Assembly: GCA_038848005.1 (NCBI GenBank)
Contig: JAWCNZ010000004.1
Coordinates: forward strand, 1-64,000
Direction of reading: 5' to 3'
DNA length: 64,000 nt
DNA from: JAWCNN01 sp038848005
GTDB taxonomy: Archaea > Thermoproteota > Bathyarchaeia > Bathyarchaeales > Bathycorpusculaceae
Both the position numbers and the translations under genes were made by a program. Below the pieces are notes generated by a model, which saw nothing but the letters and a program-made list of their open reading frames with translations, did not search any database and was not told the origin of the DNA. Shown piece after piece: positions 24,984 through 35,422 of the stretch. The stretch's first letter is position 1. Each line of letters begins with the position of its first letter.

Positions 24984-26207
24984 ATGTCAAAAGATAAAGT
25001 TGTACTGGCATATTCAGGCGGATTAGACACGTCAGTCCTCATAAAATGGCTTCAAGAAAACTACGAAGTTGACGTAATAACGTTGACGGTGGATGTAGGC
25101 GAGGAAAAAGACCTAAAAGCCATAGAAGAAAAAGCGTTAATGCTCGGCGCAGTTAAGCACTACTCAATAAATGCACAACATGAGTTCGTAGTTAATTACT
25201 GTTTTCCAGCGGTAAAGGCGAACGCTCTTTACGAGGGGAAATATCCGCTTTGCAGTGCGCTTTCACGTCCGTTAATAGCGTCAAAAATGGTTGAAATAGC
25301 AAATAAGGAAGGTGCAGTGGCGGTTGCGCATGGATGCAGTGGAAAAGGGAACGACCAAGTCCGTTTTGACATAACCATAAAATCGCTTGCACCGAACATG
25401 AGGATAATTGCTCCTGTCAGAGAATGGCGACTATCAAGAGATGAAGAAATAAAATACGCAAAGGAAAAGGGCATACCTATACCATCAACCATAGAAAGTC
25501 CCTACAGCATAGACCAAAACCTTTGGGGAAAAGCCATCGAATGCGGAGTGCTTGAAAATCCTGAGCAGGAACCGCCAGAGGAAATATTCGAGTGGACTCA
25601 ACCGCCAGAGAAATGCCCAGACAAACCCGAATACGTTACAATAGAATTTAAAAACGGCGTTCCACATGCATTAAACGGAGAAGAAACTGACCCAGTTTCG
25701 CTTATAACAAAACTGAACATCATCGGCGGAACACATGGAATCGGACGCATAGACCACATCGAAGATAGAGTGGTGGGAATAAAATCAAGAGAGGTTTACG
25801 AGTGTCCAGCCTCCACAATCCTAATCGAAGCCCACAAAGACCTAGAAAAAATAGTTTTAACCAGCCATGAATTGGCGTTTAAGCAGTATGTGGACACGCA
25901 GTGGACGTTCTTGGCTTATGCTGGCTTGTGGATGGACCCGCTTAGAAACGCCCTTGAAGCCTTTATAAACGAAACTCAAAAACGAGTTAATGGCAAAGTT
26001 AGACTGAAGCTTTACAAGGGAAACCTCCGCGTGGTTGGGCGTTCATCGCCAGCTTCGCTTTACAGCATAGACTTGGCGACCTACGGCATCAAAACAAGTT
26101 TCGACCAGAAATTGGCACAAGGCTTTATTGAGCTTTGGGGTCTTCAAACAAAAACTTTCAATGCGGTTAAAACAAGATTGGAAGAGGCAAAGGAGCAGAT
26201 AAAGTGA
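24984..26207 (+). CDS. argG: Argininosuccinate synthase
   Basis: This 407-residue enzyme has the ATP-binding P-loop-like AYSGGLDTSVLIKWL, PLCSALSRPLIASKMVEIA, GCSGKGNDQVRFDI, IPSTIESPYSIDQNLWGKAIECG and IGRIDHIEDRVVGIKSREVYE. It condenses citrulline with aspartate. A longer frame opens at 24864, but it crosses the promoter. The ATG at 24984 gives the standard N-terminus MSKDKVVLAYSGG. It is followed by argH with a 4-base overlap (GTGA). Confidence 0.97.
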   Translation: MSKDKVVLAYSGGLDTSVLIKWLQENYEVDVITLTVDVGEEKDLKAIEEKALMLGAVKHYSINAQHEFVVNYCFPAVKANALYEGKYPLCSALSRPLIASKMVEIANKEGAVAVAHGCSGKGNDQVRFDITIKSLAPNMRIIAPVREWRLSRDEEIKYAKEKGIPIPSTIESPYSIDQNLWGKAIECGVLENPEQEPPEEIFEWTQPPEKCPDKPEYVTIEFKNGVPHALNGEETDPVSLITKLNIIGGTHGIGRIDHIEDRVVGIKSREVYECPASTILIEAHKDLEKIVLTSHELAFKQYVDTQWTFLAYAGLWMDPLRNALEAFINETQKRVNGKVRLKLYKGNLRVVGRSSPASLYSIDLATYGIKTSFDQKLAQGFIELWGLQTKTFNAVKTRLEEAKEQIK

Positions 26208-27691
26208 GTGAAATTTTCAGGAATGGCAGACTCAAACCAACGGAAGCTGAAGCTGTAAAATTTATATCCTCAATTAAAGATGACGAAAAACTCCTAAAAC
26301 ATGTCATTGAAATAAACGAAGCTCACGTAATAATGTTGATGGAGCAGAGAATAATAACCAAAACTGATGGAGTCAAAATTCTTAACGCTTTGGAAAATTT
26401 TGAAGTTGGAATGAAAATAAAGCCGTGGGTTGAGGACATACACGTAAACGTTGAAGAAGAAGTAATTAGAGTAGCTGGCGAAGCAGGCGAAAACATTCAC
26501 ATAGCAAAAAGCAGAAACGACCAAGTGGCAACAGCCATCAGAATGAAACTGCGAGAAGAATTAATAGAGCTTATGGAGACAACATTAAAGTTTCAAGAGA
26601 AAATTTTGAAAAAAGCCGAACAAAAAATTGAAACAGTTATTCCAAGCTATACCCATTTAAGACCAGCTCAACCGACGACGTTCGCCCATTACCTTCTATC
26701 GTATTTTGACGCTTTTCAAAGAAATTTGCAGAGGCTTATGGAATGCTATGTTAGGGTGAACATGTGTCCCATGGGCGCCGCAGCTCTAGCCACAACAAGC
26801 TTTCCAATAAGCCGAGAGCGTGTTGCGGAACTTTTGGGGTTCGCCCAAATAGTTGAAAATTCCTTGGATGCCGTCGGCAACAGAGACTTCGTGCTTGAGG
26901 CGCTTGCGGTTCTTTCGATAATGGCTGTTGACATAAGCCGTCTGGCAGAAGACATGATAATTTGGAGTACTCTAGAGTTCGGCTTAATCGAGCTTCCAGA
27001 CGAGTTATGTTCAACAAGCAGTATTATGCCTCAAAAGAAAAACCCAGATGTGCTTGAGGTTGTCCGTGCAAGAATGAGCCATGTAATAGGCAACTTCACA
27101 ATCTGCACGTTAACTTTGAAGGCTCTGCCGGCAAGTTACAATTTGGATTTCCAAGAAATCACACCAAAACTTTGGGAGTCAATTGACAAAATTAAAGCTT
27201 CATTGGATATTATGGCGAAGCTCATTGAAAAATGCGAGCCGAACACCGCTCCGAAAAACTCGGTTTTGGCGTTTTCCACATCAACAGAACTCGTAAACGT
27301 GCTTGTTAGAAAATACAATGTTCCTTTCAGAACAGCCCACAAAATTGTTGGCGCATTAGTTAGACAGCTTATCCAACAAAAGCTAAGCCTAGCTGATGCA
27401 ACTCCAGAGATGCTGCGGGAAACAGCCAAAAAAACCGCTAATTTAACTTTAACAATAAGCGCAGAAGATTTAAAAACGGCTTTGGATTACAACAGTTTTC
27501 TCAAATCCCATAAAGTTAGAGGGGGACCAGCTCCAGCCGAAGTTAAAAGGATGATTGAGCTTCGAAAAAAACTATTGGATTCAGCAAATGCCAAAATCTC
27601 GGAAATGAAGTTGAATGTTGTCTCAGCCCACAAAAAATTGAGGAATTTTATTAAAAAATACACGGAGGAGAATGCTCCATGGAAAACATGA
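26204..27691 (+). CDS. argH: Argininosuccinate lyase
   Basis: The 495-residue member of the fumarase/aspartase superfamily has HIAKSRNDQVATAIRMKLRE, THLRPAQPTTFAHYLLSYFD and the signature SSIMPQKKNPDVLEVVRAR. It splits argininosuccinate into arginine and fumarate. The GTG start overlaps the argG stop. The C-terminus is about 30 residues longer than common bacterial ArgH and ends in a basic helix. It overlaps carA by 13 bases. Confidence 0.96.
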   Translation: MSEIFRNGRLKPTEAEAVKFISSIKDDEKLLKHVIEINEAHVIMLMEQRIITKTDGVKILNALENFEVGMKIKPWVEDIHVNVEEEVIRVAGEAGENIHIAKSRNDQVATAIRMKLREELIELMETTLKFQEKILKKAEQKIETVIPSYTHLRPAQPTTFAHYLLSYFDAFQRNLQRLMECYVRVNMCPMGAAALATTSFPISRERVAELLGFAQIVENSLDAVGNRDFVLEALAVLSIMAVDISRLAEDMIIWSTLEFGLIELPDELCSTSSIMPQKKNPDVLEVVRARMSHVIGNFTICTLTLKALPASYNLDFQEITPKLWESIDKIKASLDIMAKLIEKCEPNTAPKNSVLAFSTSTELVNVLVRKYNVPFRTAHKIVGALVRQLIQQKLSLADATPEMLRETAKKTANLTLTISAEDLKTALDYNSFLKSHKVRGGPAPAEVKRMIELRKKLLDSANAKISEMKLNVVSAHKKLRNFIKKYTEENAPWKT

Positions 27692-28779
27692 AAAAAGCTT
27701 TGTTGGTGCTTGAAGACGGAACGATTGTTAGAGGAGATGGTTTCGGAGCGGTTGGCGAAGCGATGGGCGAGTTGGTTTTTAACACGGGAATAACTGGTTA
27801 CGTTGAAGCGTTAACAGACCCGTCCTACGCTGGACAGATTTTGATGATGACTTATCCGCTTATCGGAAATTATGGCGTATGCAAAGAAGATTATGAATCA
27901 AACGGAATAAAAGTTGAAGGATTCGTTGTAAGAGAATTATGCGAAACACCAAGCAACTGGCGCTCAGAAAAGTCCTTAGTTGAATTTCTTGAGGAGTACG
28001 GCGTTCCAGGAATACAGGGCGTTGACACAAGAATGCTTACCAAAAAAACACGGATTTACGGGACAATGAAAAGCACATTAATAGTTTATGAAGGCAAAGA
28101 TGAACCTAACATTGAAGAGGTTATTGAAAAAACGAGAAAGCAACCAGCAATAACTGAACTTGACCTTGTGCCTAAAGTTTCAATTTCAGAACCAAAAATT
28201 ATAGACTGCGGTCAAGATTTGGATGTTGTCTTGATAGACTGCGGGGCGAAATGGAGCATAATAAAACTTCTACAACAATTTGCAAACGTGACAATTGTTC
28301 CCTACAACACTCCAGCCAAAAAAATATTGGAGTACAACCCAGACGGAGTGCTCATATCAAACGGTCCTGGAGACCCTGTAAGAGTGAAAGAGACAATAGA
28401 AACCGCAAAGGAATTGGCTGGCAAAGTTGTTTTGTACGGCATTTGCCTTGGACACCAAATCATATCGTTGGCTTTAGGAGCAAAAACATACAAGCTAAAG
28501 TTTGGTCACAGAGGGGCAAACCAGCCAGTAAAAGATTTTGAAACTGGAAGAGTTTTCATATCAACCCAAAACCACGGTTTCGCTGTTAAAACTGAATCTC
28601 TCGAAGATGCAGGGTTAATTCTTACACAAATCAACTTAAACGACCAAAGCGTCGAAGGAGTAAAACACAAAGAATTACCCATAAAAGCGGTTCAATACCA
28701 TCCAGAAGCTGGACCTGGACCGCACGACACATACTTTTTCTTCGAAGATTTTGCAAAAACAATGAAGGAGTATACCTAA
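27679..28779 (+). CDS. carA: Carbamoyl-phosphate synthase small (glutaminase) subunit
   Basis: The 366-residue subunit has the N-terminal CarA domain (VFNTGITGYVEALTDPSYAGQIL) and a class I glutamine amidotransferase domain. The nucleophile cysteine is in LYGICLGHQIISLALGAKT, and the His/Glu pair is in QYHPEAGPGPHDT. It supplies ammonia to CarB. It overlaps argH and is followed by carB with no gap. A place directly after argGH suits citrulline formation, although argF is not in the window. Confidence 0.96.
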   Translation: MENMKKALLVLEDGTIVRGDGFGAVGEAMGELVFNTGITGYVEALTDPSYAGQILMMTYPLIGNYGVCKEDYESNGIKVEGFVVRELCETPSNWRSEKSLVEFLEEYGVPGIQGVDTRMLTKKTRIYGTMKSTLIVYEGKDEPNIEEVIEKTRKQPAITELDLVPKVSISEPKIIDCGQDLDVVLIDCGAKWSIIKLLQQFANVTIVPYNTPAKKILEYNPDGVLISNGPGDPVRVKETIETAKELAGKVVLYGICLGHQIISLALGAKTYKLKFGHRGANQPVKDFETGRVFISTQNHGFAVKTESLEDAGLILTQINLNDQSVEGVKHKELPIKAVQYHPEAGPGPHDTYFFFEDFAKTMKEYT

Positions 28780-31700
28780 ATGCCAAAACGCACAGACATC
28801 CACAAAATCCTAATAATCGGTTCAGGACCCATCATAATCGGTCAAGCCTGCGAGTTTGACTATTCTGGAAGCCAAGCTTGCAAAGCGCTTAGAGAAGAGG
28901 GCTACGAGGTTTTGCTTGTGAATTCTAACCCTGCAACCATTATGACAGACCCGGAAATGGCTGACAGAGTGTATATTGAACCGTTAACGGTGGATGTGCT
29001 GACGGAAATAATAAAACGGGAACGCCCAGACGCTTTGCTTACAACAATGGGGGGACAAACGGGCTTAAACTTGGCTGCAGAACTCTCCGAGAAAGGCGTA
29101 TTGGACAAGTATGGCGTAGAGTTAATCGGAGCTAAATTCGAAGCCATACAAAAAGGCGAAGACAGAATACTCTTCAAAGAAACGATGGAAAAAGCGGGCA
29201 TTCCAGTTCCAAAAAGCGCACCAGCCTACTCAGTTGAAGAAGCATTAAAAATAGTTGAGGAAATTGGGTATCCAGCCATTATAAGAGCTGCTTTCACGCT
29301 TGGAGGAACAGGCGGAGGCATCGCCTACAACAAGGAAGAACTAAAACAGATAGTTTCTAGAGGTTTAGCCTACAGCCGCATAGGACAAGTCCTAATTGAA
29401 GAATCCGTCATTGGATGGAAAGAGTATGAACTTGAAGTTATGAGAGACTTAAAAGACAATGTGGTCATCATATGCTCAATAGAAAACATGGACCCAATGG
29501 GCATACACACGGGCGACAGCATAACTGTAGCGCCAGCCCAAACCCTAACAGACAAGGAATATCAGATTCTGAGAGACGCTGCCATAAAGATTATACGGGC
29601 AATAGGTGTTGAAACAGGCGGTTCAAACATACAATTCGCAGTGCATCCGGAAAACGGAAGGTTTGTGGCTATCGAAATAAACCCGCGGGTTTCCAGAAGC
29701 TCAGCTTTGGCTTCAAAAGCCACGGGATTTCCAATAGCGAAAATCGCTGCGAAACTCGCCGTTGGTTTGACGCTTGATGAAATTCCAAACGACATCACAA
29801 AGAAAACGCCAGCATCATTCGAACCAACAATAGATTACGTTGTGGTTAAAGTTCCAAGATGGCCATTCGACAAGTTTCCAGATGCTGACAAAACCTTGAC
29901 AACGCAGATGAAATCTGTCGGCGAAGTGATGGCTATAGGCAGAACTTTTGAGGAAGCTTTGCAGAAAGCAATAAGGTCACTGGAGATTGGAAGGTACGGT
30001 TTAGGTGCAGACGGAAAGGATGAGCCGATGCCCGACGTGAAAACTCTTAGGGATTACCTTAAAATTCCAACACATAAGCGAGTATTCTATCTTAGACAAG
30101 CAATACAAAGCGGCATGAGCATAGACGAAATTTACGAGTTGACAAAGATTGACAAGTGGTTCCTCTACAAGATTAAGAATATAGTTGACATGGAAAGGGA
30201 ACTGGCAAAATACACAGTCAAAACAATTCCGAAGGAGTTGTTACGCAAAGCCAAAAGACTTGGATTTTCAGACAAACAAATAGCTTATCTGCTTGGTACA
30301 GACGAGCTTACAGTGCGAAAATATAGAAAGGAAATGGGAATTATTCCCACATACAAAATGGTGGATACATGCGCAGCAGAATTTGAGGCTGTAACGCCTT
30401 ACTATTACTCTTGTTATGAAGACGAAGACGAAATAAAGGAAACTGGGAAAAAGAAGGTTGTGATACTTGGTTCGGGACCAAACAGAATTGGGCAAGGAAT
30501 CGAATTTGATTATTGCTGTGTACACGCTGTTAAAGCGTTAAGGGAAGAAGGCTACGAAGCGATAATGGTTAACTGCAACCCCGAAACAGTGAGCACAGAC
30601 TTCGACGTTTCAGATAAACTGTACTTTGAACCCTTAACCCTTGAAGACGTGTTGAACATAGTTGAAAGGGAAAAACCAGAAGGTGTAATCGTCCAATTGG
30701 GAGGACAAACTCCCATAAACTTGACAATTCCACTTCATAATCAAGGCGTCAAAATTTTGGGAACATCACCTGACGACATAGACAAGGCTGAAGACAGAAA
30801 AAGATTCGCAGAAATTTTGGACAAGCTTGGGATTCCGCAACCTCCAAATGGAACAGCCATGAGCGTTGAAGAGGCAAAAGAAGAAGCCAAAAAACTTGGT
30901 TATCCAGTTTTGATTAGACCTTCATATGTTCTCGGCGGAAGAGCCATGGACATAGTGTACGATGAGGAAACGCTTGTTAAGTATATGCGTGAAGCCATAG
31001 AAGTTTCGCTTGAACATCCAGTTTTGATAGACAAGTTTTTGGAAGACGCCATTGAAACTGAAATTGACGCTGTCAGCGATGGCGAAGAAACCTACATAGG
31101 CGGCGTAATGGAACACATCGAAGAAGCGGGAGTGCATTCTGGAGACGCTGCTTGTGTTTTGCCGCCACACAGCATAAGCGAAAGCGTAATTGAAACCATG
31201 AAGGAGTACACACGCAAACTTGCGAAGGAACTGTCTGTTGTTGGCTTGATAAACGTGCAGTTCGCCGTGAAAAACGGGAAAGTTTACGTTTTTGAGGTTA
31301 ACCCAAGAGCGTCGAGAACCGTGCCATTCGTAAGCAAAGCCACAGGCGTGCCACTGGCAAAAATAGCAGCCAAATTAATGGTTGGACATAAACTCAAAGA
31401 GTTTGGTTTAGGAGGGGGAGACGCAAAACTTGACCACATAGCCGTCAAAGAAGCTGTTTTTCCATTCGCAAAACTTCCAGGCGTAGATGTGGTGTTGGGT
31501 CCAGAAATGAAGTCAACAGGCGAGGTTATGGGGTTAAACCACGATTTCGGCATGGCATACTACAAGGCGGAGTTGGCGGCGGAAACAAACTTGCCCACAA
31601 GCGGAAACGTTTTCATAAGCGTCAGAGACGAAGAGAAAATGCGCATCGTTCCAGTAGCCAAAAAACTGCAGGAGTTAGGCTTAAAAATCCTGGCAACAAG

Positions 31701-32049
31701 AGGCACAGCTGAAACGCTTATCGGCATGGGCGTGGAAACTGAAATCATCCCCAAAATCAGCGAAGGACGCCCAAACGTTGTTGACTATATAAAATCTGGA
31801 AAAATCAGTTTAATCATAAATGTTCCAAAAGGTAAAGGGTCAAAGGATGATGAATTCCAGATAAGAAGGGCAGCGGTTGAGTATAAAGTGCCTTACATTA
31901 CAACCACAGCGGCGGCTCAAGCCACCGCCAAAGCCATAGAAAGAATAAAAGAAAGCAAATTCACAATAAAGTCACTTCAAGAATACCACAATAAAATATT
32001 TGAAAAAGCCTATCCACCCCTCATAAGCGAAACATCACACCAAACATAA
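28780..32049 (+). CDS. carB: Carbamoyl-phosphate synthase large subunit
   Basis: This 1089-residue synthetase has the two homologous halves, each with an ATP-grasp domain: IIGSGPIIIGQACEFDYSGSQACKAL near the start and ILGSGPNRIGQGIEFDYCCVHAVKAL near 565. Substrate-binding ENMDPMGIHTGDSITVAPAQTL and MEHIEEAGVHSGDAACVLPPHS are present. A C-terminal MGS-like allosteric domain follows (about 940-1070: GLKILATRGTAETLIGMGVE). It makes carbamoyl phosphate for arginine and pyrimidines. It is full length and not split, unlike some archaeal carB genes. Confidence 0.97.
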   Translation: MPKRTDIHKILIIGSGPIIIGQACEFDYSGSQACKALREEGYEVLLVNSNPATIMTDPEMADRVYIEPLTVDVLTEIIKRERPDALLTTMGGQTGLNLAAELSEKGVLDKYGVELIGAKFEAIQKGEDRILFKETMEKAGIPVPKSAPAYSVEEALKIVEEIGYPAIIRAAFTLGGTGGGIAYNKEELKQIVSRGLAYSRIGQVLIEESVIGWKEYELEVMRDLKDNVVIICSIENMDPMGIHTGDSITVAPAQTLTDKEYQILRDAAIKIIRAIGVETGGSNIQFAVHPENGRFVAIEINPRVSRSSALASKATGFPIAKIAAKLAVGLTLDEIPNDITKKTPASFEPTIDYVVVKVPRWPFDKFPDADKTLTTQMKSVGEVMAIGRTFEEALQKAIRSLEIGRYGLGADGKDEPMPDVKTLRDYLKIPTHKRVFYLRQAIQSGMSIDEIYELTKIDKWFLYKIKNIVDMERELAKYTVKTIPKELLRKAKRLGFSDKQIAYLLGTDELTVRKYRKEMGIIPTYKMVDTCAAEFEAVTPYYYSCYEDEDEIKETGKKKVVILGSGPNRIGQGIEFDYCCVHAVKALREEGYEAIMVNCNPETVSTDFDVSDKLYFEPLTLEDVLNIVEREKPEGVIVQLGGQTPINLTIPLHNQGVKILGTSPDDIDKAEDRKRFAEILDKLGIPQPPNGTAMSVEEAKEEAKKLGYPVLIRPSYVLGGRAMDIVYDEETLVKYMREAIEVSLEHPVLIDKFLEDAIETEIDAVSDGEETYIGGVMEHIEEAGVHSGDAACVLPPHSISESVIETMKEYTRKLAKELSVVGLINVQFAVKNGKVYVFEVNPRASRTVPFVSKATGVPLAKIAAKLMVGHKLKEFGLGGGDAKLDHIAVKEAVFPFAKLPGVDVVLGPEMKSTGEVMGLNHDFGMAYYKAELAAETNLPTSGNVFISVRDEEKMRIVPVAKKLQELGLKILATRGTAETLIGMGVETEIIPKISEGRPNVVDYIKSGKISLIINVPKGKGSKDDEFQIRRAAVEYKVPYITTTAAAQATAKAIERIKESKFTIKSLQEYHNKIFEKAYPPLISETSHQT

Positions 32050-32055
32050 ACAGCT

Positions 32056-33439
32056 TCAATCAAGAGACACTAACAGAAGTTTTAAGGACTTTTTATAATT
32101 GTTGATGGCTTTATGCGGTGCTGGGGCTCGTTTCTTGATTGCCAAGACAAATATTAGCATTAGGGAGATTGTTGTTAGAAGGATATAAATGGAAAATTCT
32201 GAGATGATTCGGGAGTCAAATCCGCTGTAGCATTCTATTTTGCCTCCAGTTGTTATGCCAATTATTTCTGAAAAACCGTCGCCATTTATATCTTGAATTG
32301 AGGATAACGATTCGAAAAGGTCAATACCATTGATTTGGGCCGGAGTTGCATTATCCTTTTTGAGAGAACAGATATACAGTCCATGTGAATGATTCGACGT
32401 GCAAGGTCCTAAAGCAATTTCGCGGATTCCGTCTCCGTCTATATCATCTATCATGCAACCAGCACGCACATACATTGCTGATATGTGAATTGGATAGATT
32501 ATGTTGCCAGCTTGTCCGCTTAAAAGAGCCAAGGATTCACCCTCTGTTGTCCTAACTATAAAGTCGTTAAAACCGTCGCCATCTACATCTTGAACCACTA
32601 ATGGTTTGTTCGCCGCCCCGCCTCCCACATCTATTTTCCACACTTCAGTCAACGAATTTCCGTTCACCTGAAACTTTCTTATTGTGGGATTGGGAGATTC
32701 TCCCAACATGTTCCAAATATCTTCCATTAACAGAAAGCTGCTATCATCTAATACATGGAGAGTTTCAGTGTAAAGTGCATTAGGATATGACGGACGGGGA
32801 ACAGAAAAAGTATCTATCAGTTGACCGTTAATATCAAGCATGACCAAATTATCTGTATAATAACAAAATAATACGATCCATAACTGCCAACACACTCAAG
32901 ATCTTTGTTGGCGCCACCCATGTCCACAGAAACACTCCATCCTCGATGCTAATAGCAGTGACATTTTTATCAATAGCTAGAACAAGTTTTGAAGGGCTAC
33001 AATATAATATCATGGTGGGGGAACTACTAAGGGTTTTATTCCATATTTGTTTCAATGTAGTATCATAACATTTCAGCAGACCACTCCAATCTGACGTAAC
33101 AACAATATCATTCACATATAGGGCTTGTCTTAGTGATATTTGACCAAGACTCTGCGAAAGAATTACCGTCCCTGTCTTACCATCCAGAAAGATAAACTCC
33201 ACAGGGAGTTCTTCCACTTGACCATTAGAATACCGTGTAACCGCAAGAGTAGCTACAAAAACATCCTCATGCCCATCACTATTAACGTCATTTATTACTT
33301 GCGTGACCAAAATGCTCGGGCTTCTAGGTTTAAATAGCCATAACCGAATTAATTCTCTGTTTGTTGCTATACAAACACTGGATAGCAAAAAACACGAGTA
33401 TGTCAAAGAGATCAATGCCATTGAGATTAATCTCTTCAT
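32056..33439 (-). pseudogene. Frameshifted FG-GAP-like surface protein
   Basis: Two frames together make one recognisable exported protein. The upstream one (33439 to 32849) has a signal peptide (MKRLISMALISLTYSCFLLSSV) and a calcium-loop repeat VINDVNSDGHEDVFVAT. The downstream one (to 32056) continues with further D-x-D-x-D-G repeats (VQDVDGDGFNDFIV, IDDIDGDGIREIAL, IQDINGDGFSEIIG) and ends in a transmembrane anchor (IYILLTTISLMLIFVLAI) with a basic tail. The frames switch between about 32849 and 32895. Neither half alone has both signal and anchor. Confidence 0.7.
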
Positions 33440-33732
33440 TTTTCCTTTTCTCCAATCAAAAATTAAAATTTGAAGCGGCATAAATAGTTAACCTTTCGCA
33501 AATAACCGCATGTGCAATTCGGCTTAAGGTTTAGGGAAAACCTGTAACGATGCTTTTAAAATTAATTTTTTTTATCACTGCGCTTTCCTCCCATATACGA
33601 GTTTAAAGTTGCAACATCAATATCGTGGCATCACGGCCGTCTCATTCTCGCTCCTTTCTGTTAGTAACGTTTAATAGAAGATTGGCGTAGACTTAAGATG
33701 AAGCTGCTTTATTTTGTTGCATTTACAACAGT
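33440..33732. other. Intergenic region between FG-GAP gene and asd
   Basis: About 290 bases lie upstream of the FG-GAP gene and downstream of asd, both on the minus strand. A T-rich run follows GCTTTTAAAATTAA near 33552-33572. A short inverted repeat GGTTT-AGGGA-AAACC occurs at about 33527-33541. No convincing gene is seen. The minus-strand promoter of the FG-GAP gene should lie here, but I cannot fix its position. Confidence 0.4.
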
Positions 33733-34788
33733 TTAGACGTACCCCTTTTTTGTGGCTAATTCTGCACTTAGCAAACCTGCGCCAGCGGCGCCCCTTATGG
33801 TGTTGTGTCCCAAACATAAGTATTTTATTGTAAGCGCTGGGTCTTCTCTTATTCTGCCGACGACTATGCTCATGCCTTTTCCTTCGTCTCTGTCAAGGCG
33901 TGGTTGCGGTCTGTCTTGTTCCTCTCTCACCACTATGGGGTTTGGCGGAGCCGATGGCAACTTAAGCCTTTGCGGTTCACCCCTAAAGCTTCTAAAAGCT
34001 TCCTTAACCTCGTCAACCGTCGGTTTCTTCTCTAACTCAACGAAGACACATTCCAAATGTCCATCTTTAACGTCTACACGGTTACAGCTTGCGCTTATTG
34101 TTATGTTTGCTGGTTGTACCTTGTTTCCGTCCAATGTCCCTAAAATCTTTAAAGTTTCCATTCCCATTTTTTCTTCTTCGCCTGAAATGTAGGGTATAAC
34201 ATTGTCAATTATGCCTAAGGAGGGGACGCCTGGGTAACCTGCTCCGCTTAGCGCTTGCATTGTTGAAACAACAACTTTTTTCAAGCCGAACTGCATTAGC
34301 GGTTTTAGGCTGATAGCCAACTGTATGGTTGAACAGTTTGGGTCTGTGGATAAGAAACCATTCCATCCGCGCTTTTTCCGTTGAACTTTAATTAGGTCTA
34401 GGTGGTCGGGGTTAACCTCTGGAATCAAAAGTGGGACGTCCTCTTCAAGTCTGTGAGCGCTTGCCTTACTGAAAACTGGATATTCACTGGCGAATTCTTC
34501 TTCAACTGGCCCAGCCACGTTCGATGGCAAAGCGGAAAAAACTAAGTCCACGTTTCCAGCCTCTTCAACCGATTTGACGTCGGTGTTTACAACTGTCATT
34601 TCGCCGATTTCAGCGGGCATTTCAGACTCTAACACCCAACCGCACGCCTCTCGGTATTTTTTCCCAGCTGAACGCTCAGAAGCCGCAAGCACCTCAATTT
34701 CAAACCATGGATGATTATACAGCAGCTCTATGAATCGTTGTCCAACCATTCCAGTTGCGCCGAGCAAGGCGACTTTACGCTTTTGCAT
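33733..34788 (-). CDS. asd: Aspartate-semialdehyde dehydrogenase (archaeal/fungal type)
   Basis: The 351-residue enzyme has NADP-binding VALLGATGMVGQRFIELL, the catalytic cysteine in LSTDPNCSTIQLAISL, and QALSGAGYPGVPSLGIIDN. The C-terminal half has CNRVDVKDGHLECVFVEL and the His region GHNTIRGAAGAG. It makes aspartate semialdehyde for lysine, threonine and, in this organism, probably aromatic amino acids. It follows an Lrp-type gene on the minus strand and is divergent from the lysine operon. Confidence 0.95.
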   Translation of the reverse strand: MQKRKVALLGATGMVGQRFIELLYNHPWFEIEVLAASERSAGKKYREACGWVLESEMPAEIGEMTVVNTDVKSVEEAGNVDLVFSALPSNVAGPVEEEFASEYPVFSKASAHRLEEDVPLLIPEVNPDHLDLIKVQRKKRGWNGFLSTDPNCSTIQLAISLKPLMQFGLKKVVVSTMQALSGAGYPGVPSLGIIDNVIPYISGEEEKMGMETLKILGTLDGNKVQPANITISASCNRVDVKDGHLECVFVELEKKPTVDEVKEAFRSFRGEPQRLKLPSAPPNPIVVREEQDRPQPRLDRDEGKGMSIVVGRIREDPALTIKYLCLGHNTIRGAAGAGLLSAELATKKGYV

Positions 34789-34855
34789 TTAACATTCACC
34801 TCCCAATGAGAAGGCATAAAACGTAATTAGCTTTTCATTTTCAAATTGCATAGTT

Positions 34856-35266
34856 TCACCAGCTTCGTAAAATTATCATTGTGTTTGTGTTTACGACGCC
34901 CTCTATCCTGCGGATTTCCTCAACGGTTTTGTTAACTTCTGCGATGTTCATGGCTGAAATCATAATGGCGATGTCGTATTCGCCAGTAATTTCGTAAACG
35001 CTTTCAACGTTAGGTATTTTCATGAGCGTGGCTGAAATTTCCGATGTGGGAATTGAAGGCTTAACTGAAACAAGCGCTATTGCTTCTGCGCCTTCCGAAA
35101 GCCCAAGTCTTACAGTAAACCTTTTTATCACACCAGCCTTAACCAAATCCCTAATCCTTTTTCTGACAGCACCTTCTGAAAGCCCAACTTTCTTTCCAAT
35201 TTCGCTGTACGTGGCTCGGGCGTCGTGTTTTAGGATTTGAATCACTTCCCTGTCAATTTCATCCAT
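34856..35266 (-). CDS. Lrp/AsnC-family transcriptional regulator
   Basis: This 136-residue protein has an N-terminal winged helix (IDREVIQILKHDARATYSEIGKKVGLSEGAVRKRIRDLVKAGVIKRF) and a C-terminal RAM ligand domain (about 62-136, with VESVYEITGEYDIAIMISAMN). It is likely to sense an amino acid. It is divergent from dapA and upstream of asd, as expected for a regulator of lysine or aspartate-family genes, similar in arrangement to LysM/LrpB-type archaeal regulators. The target is inferred from position. Confidence 0.9.
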   Translation of the reverse strand: MDEIDREVIQILKHDARATYSEIGKKVGLSEGAVRKRIRDLVKAGVIKRFTVRLGLSEGAEAIALVSVKPSIPTSEISATLMKIPNVESVYEITGEYDIAIMISAMNIAEVNKTVEEIRRIEGVVNTNTMIILRSW

Positions 35267-35422
35267 TGTTTTGTCCCTTTTTGCAGCTCTTTTTAATAGC
35301 TCGATGCTTCCTTATAAGTTTTGCGTTTTCCGTAAAATAATTCCTAAATTACCATTTTGTATATGTGGTTTTTTCCGAAATTCTTATAAGCTTGACTGAT
35401 TTCACAATCAATCGGGATAAGT

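Noticed and set aside
33527..33572. GGTTT/AAACC inverted repeat followed by a T-rich run, as a terminator
   Set aside because: The stem is only five pairs and the T-run is about 20 bases away, so it is too weak to call.
35363..35389. Short frame MWFFPKFL before dapA, considered as a leader peptide
   Set aside because: It runs into the dapA TATA box and lies upstream of the expected transcription start. Its residues do not match the lysine pathway.
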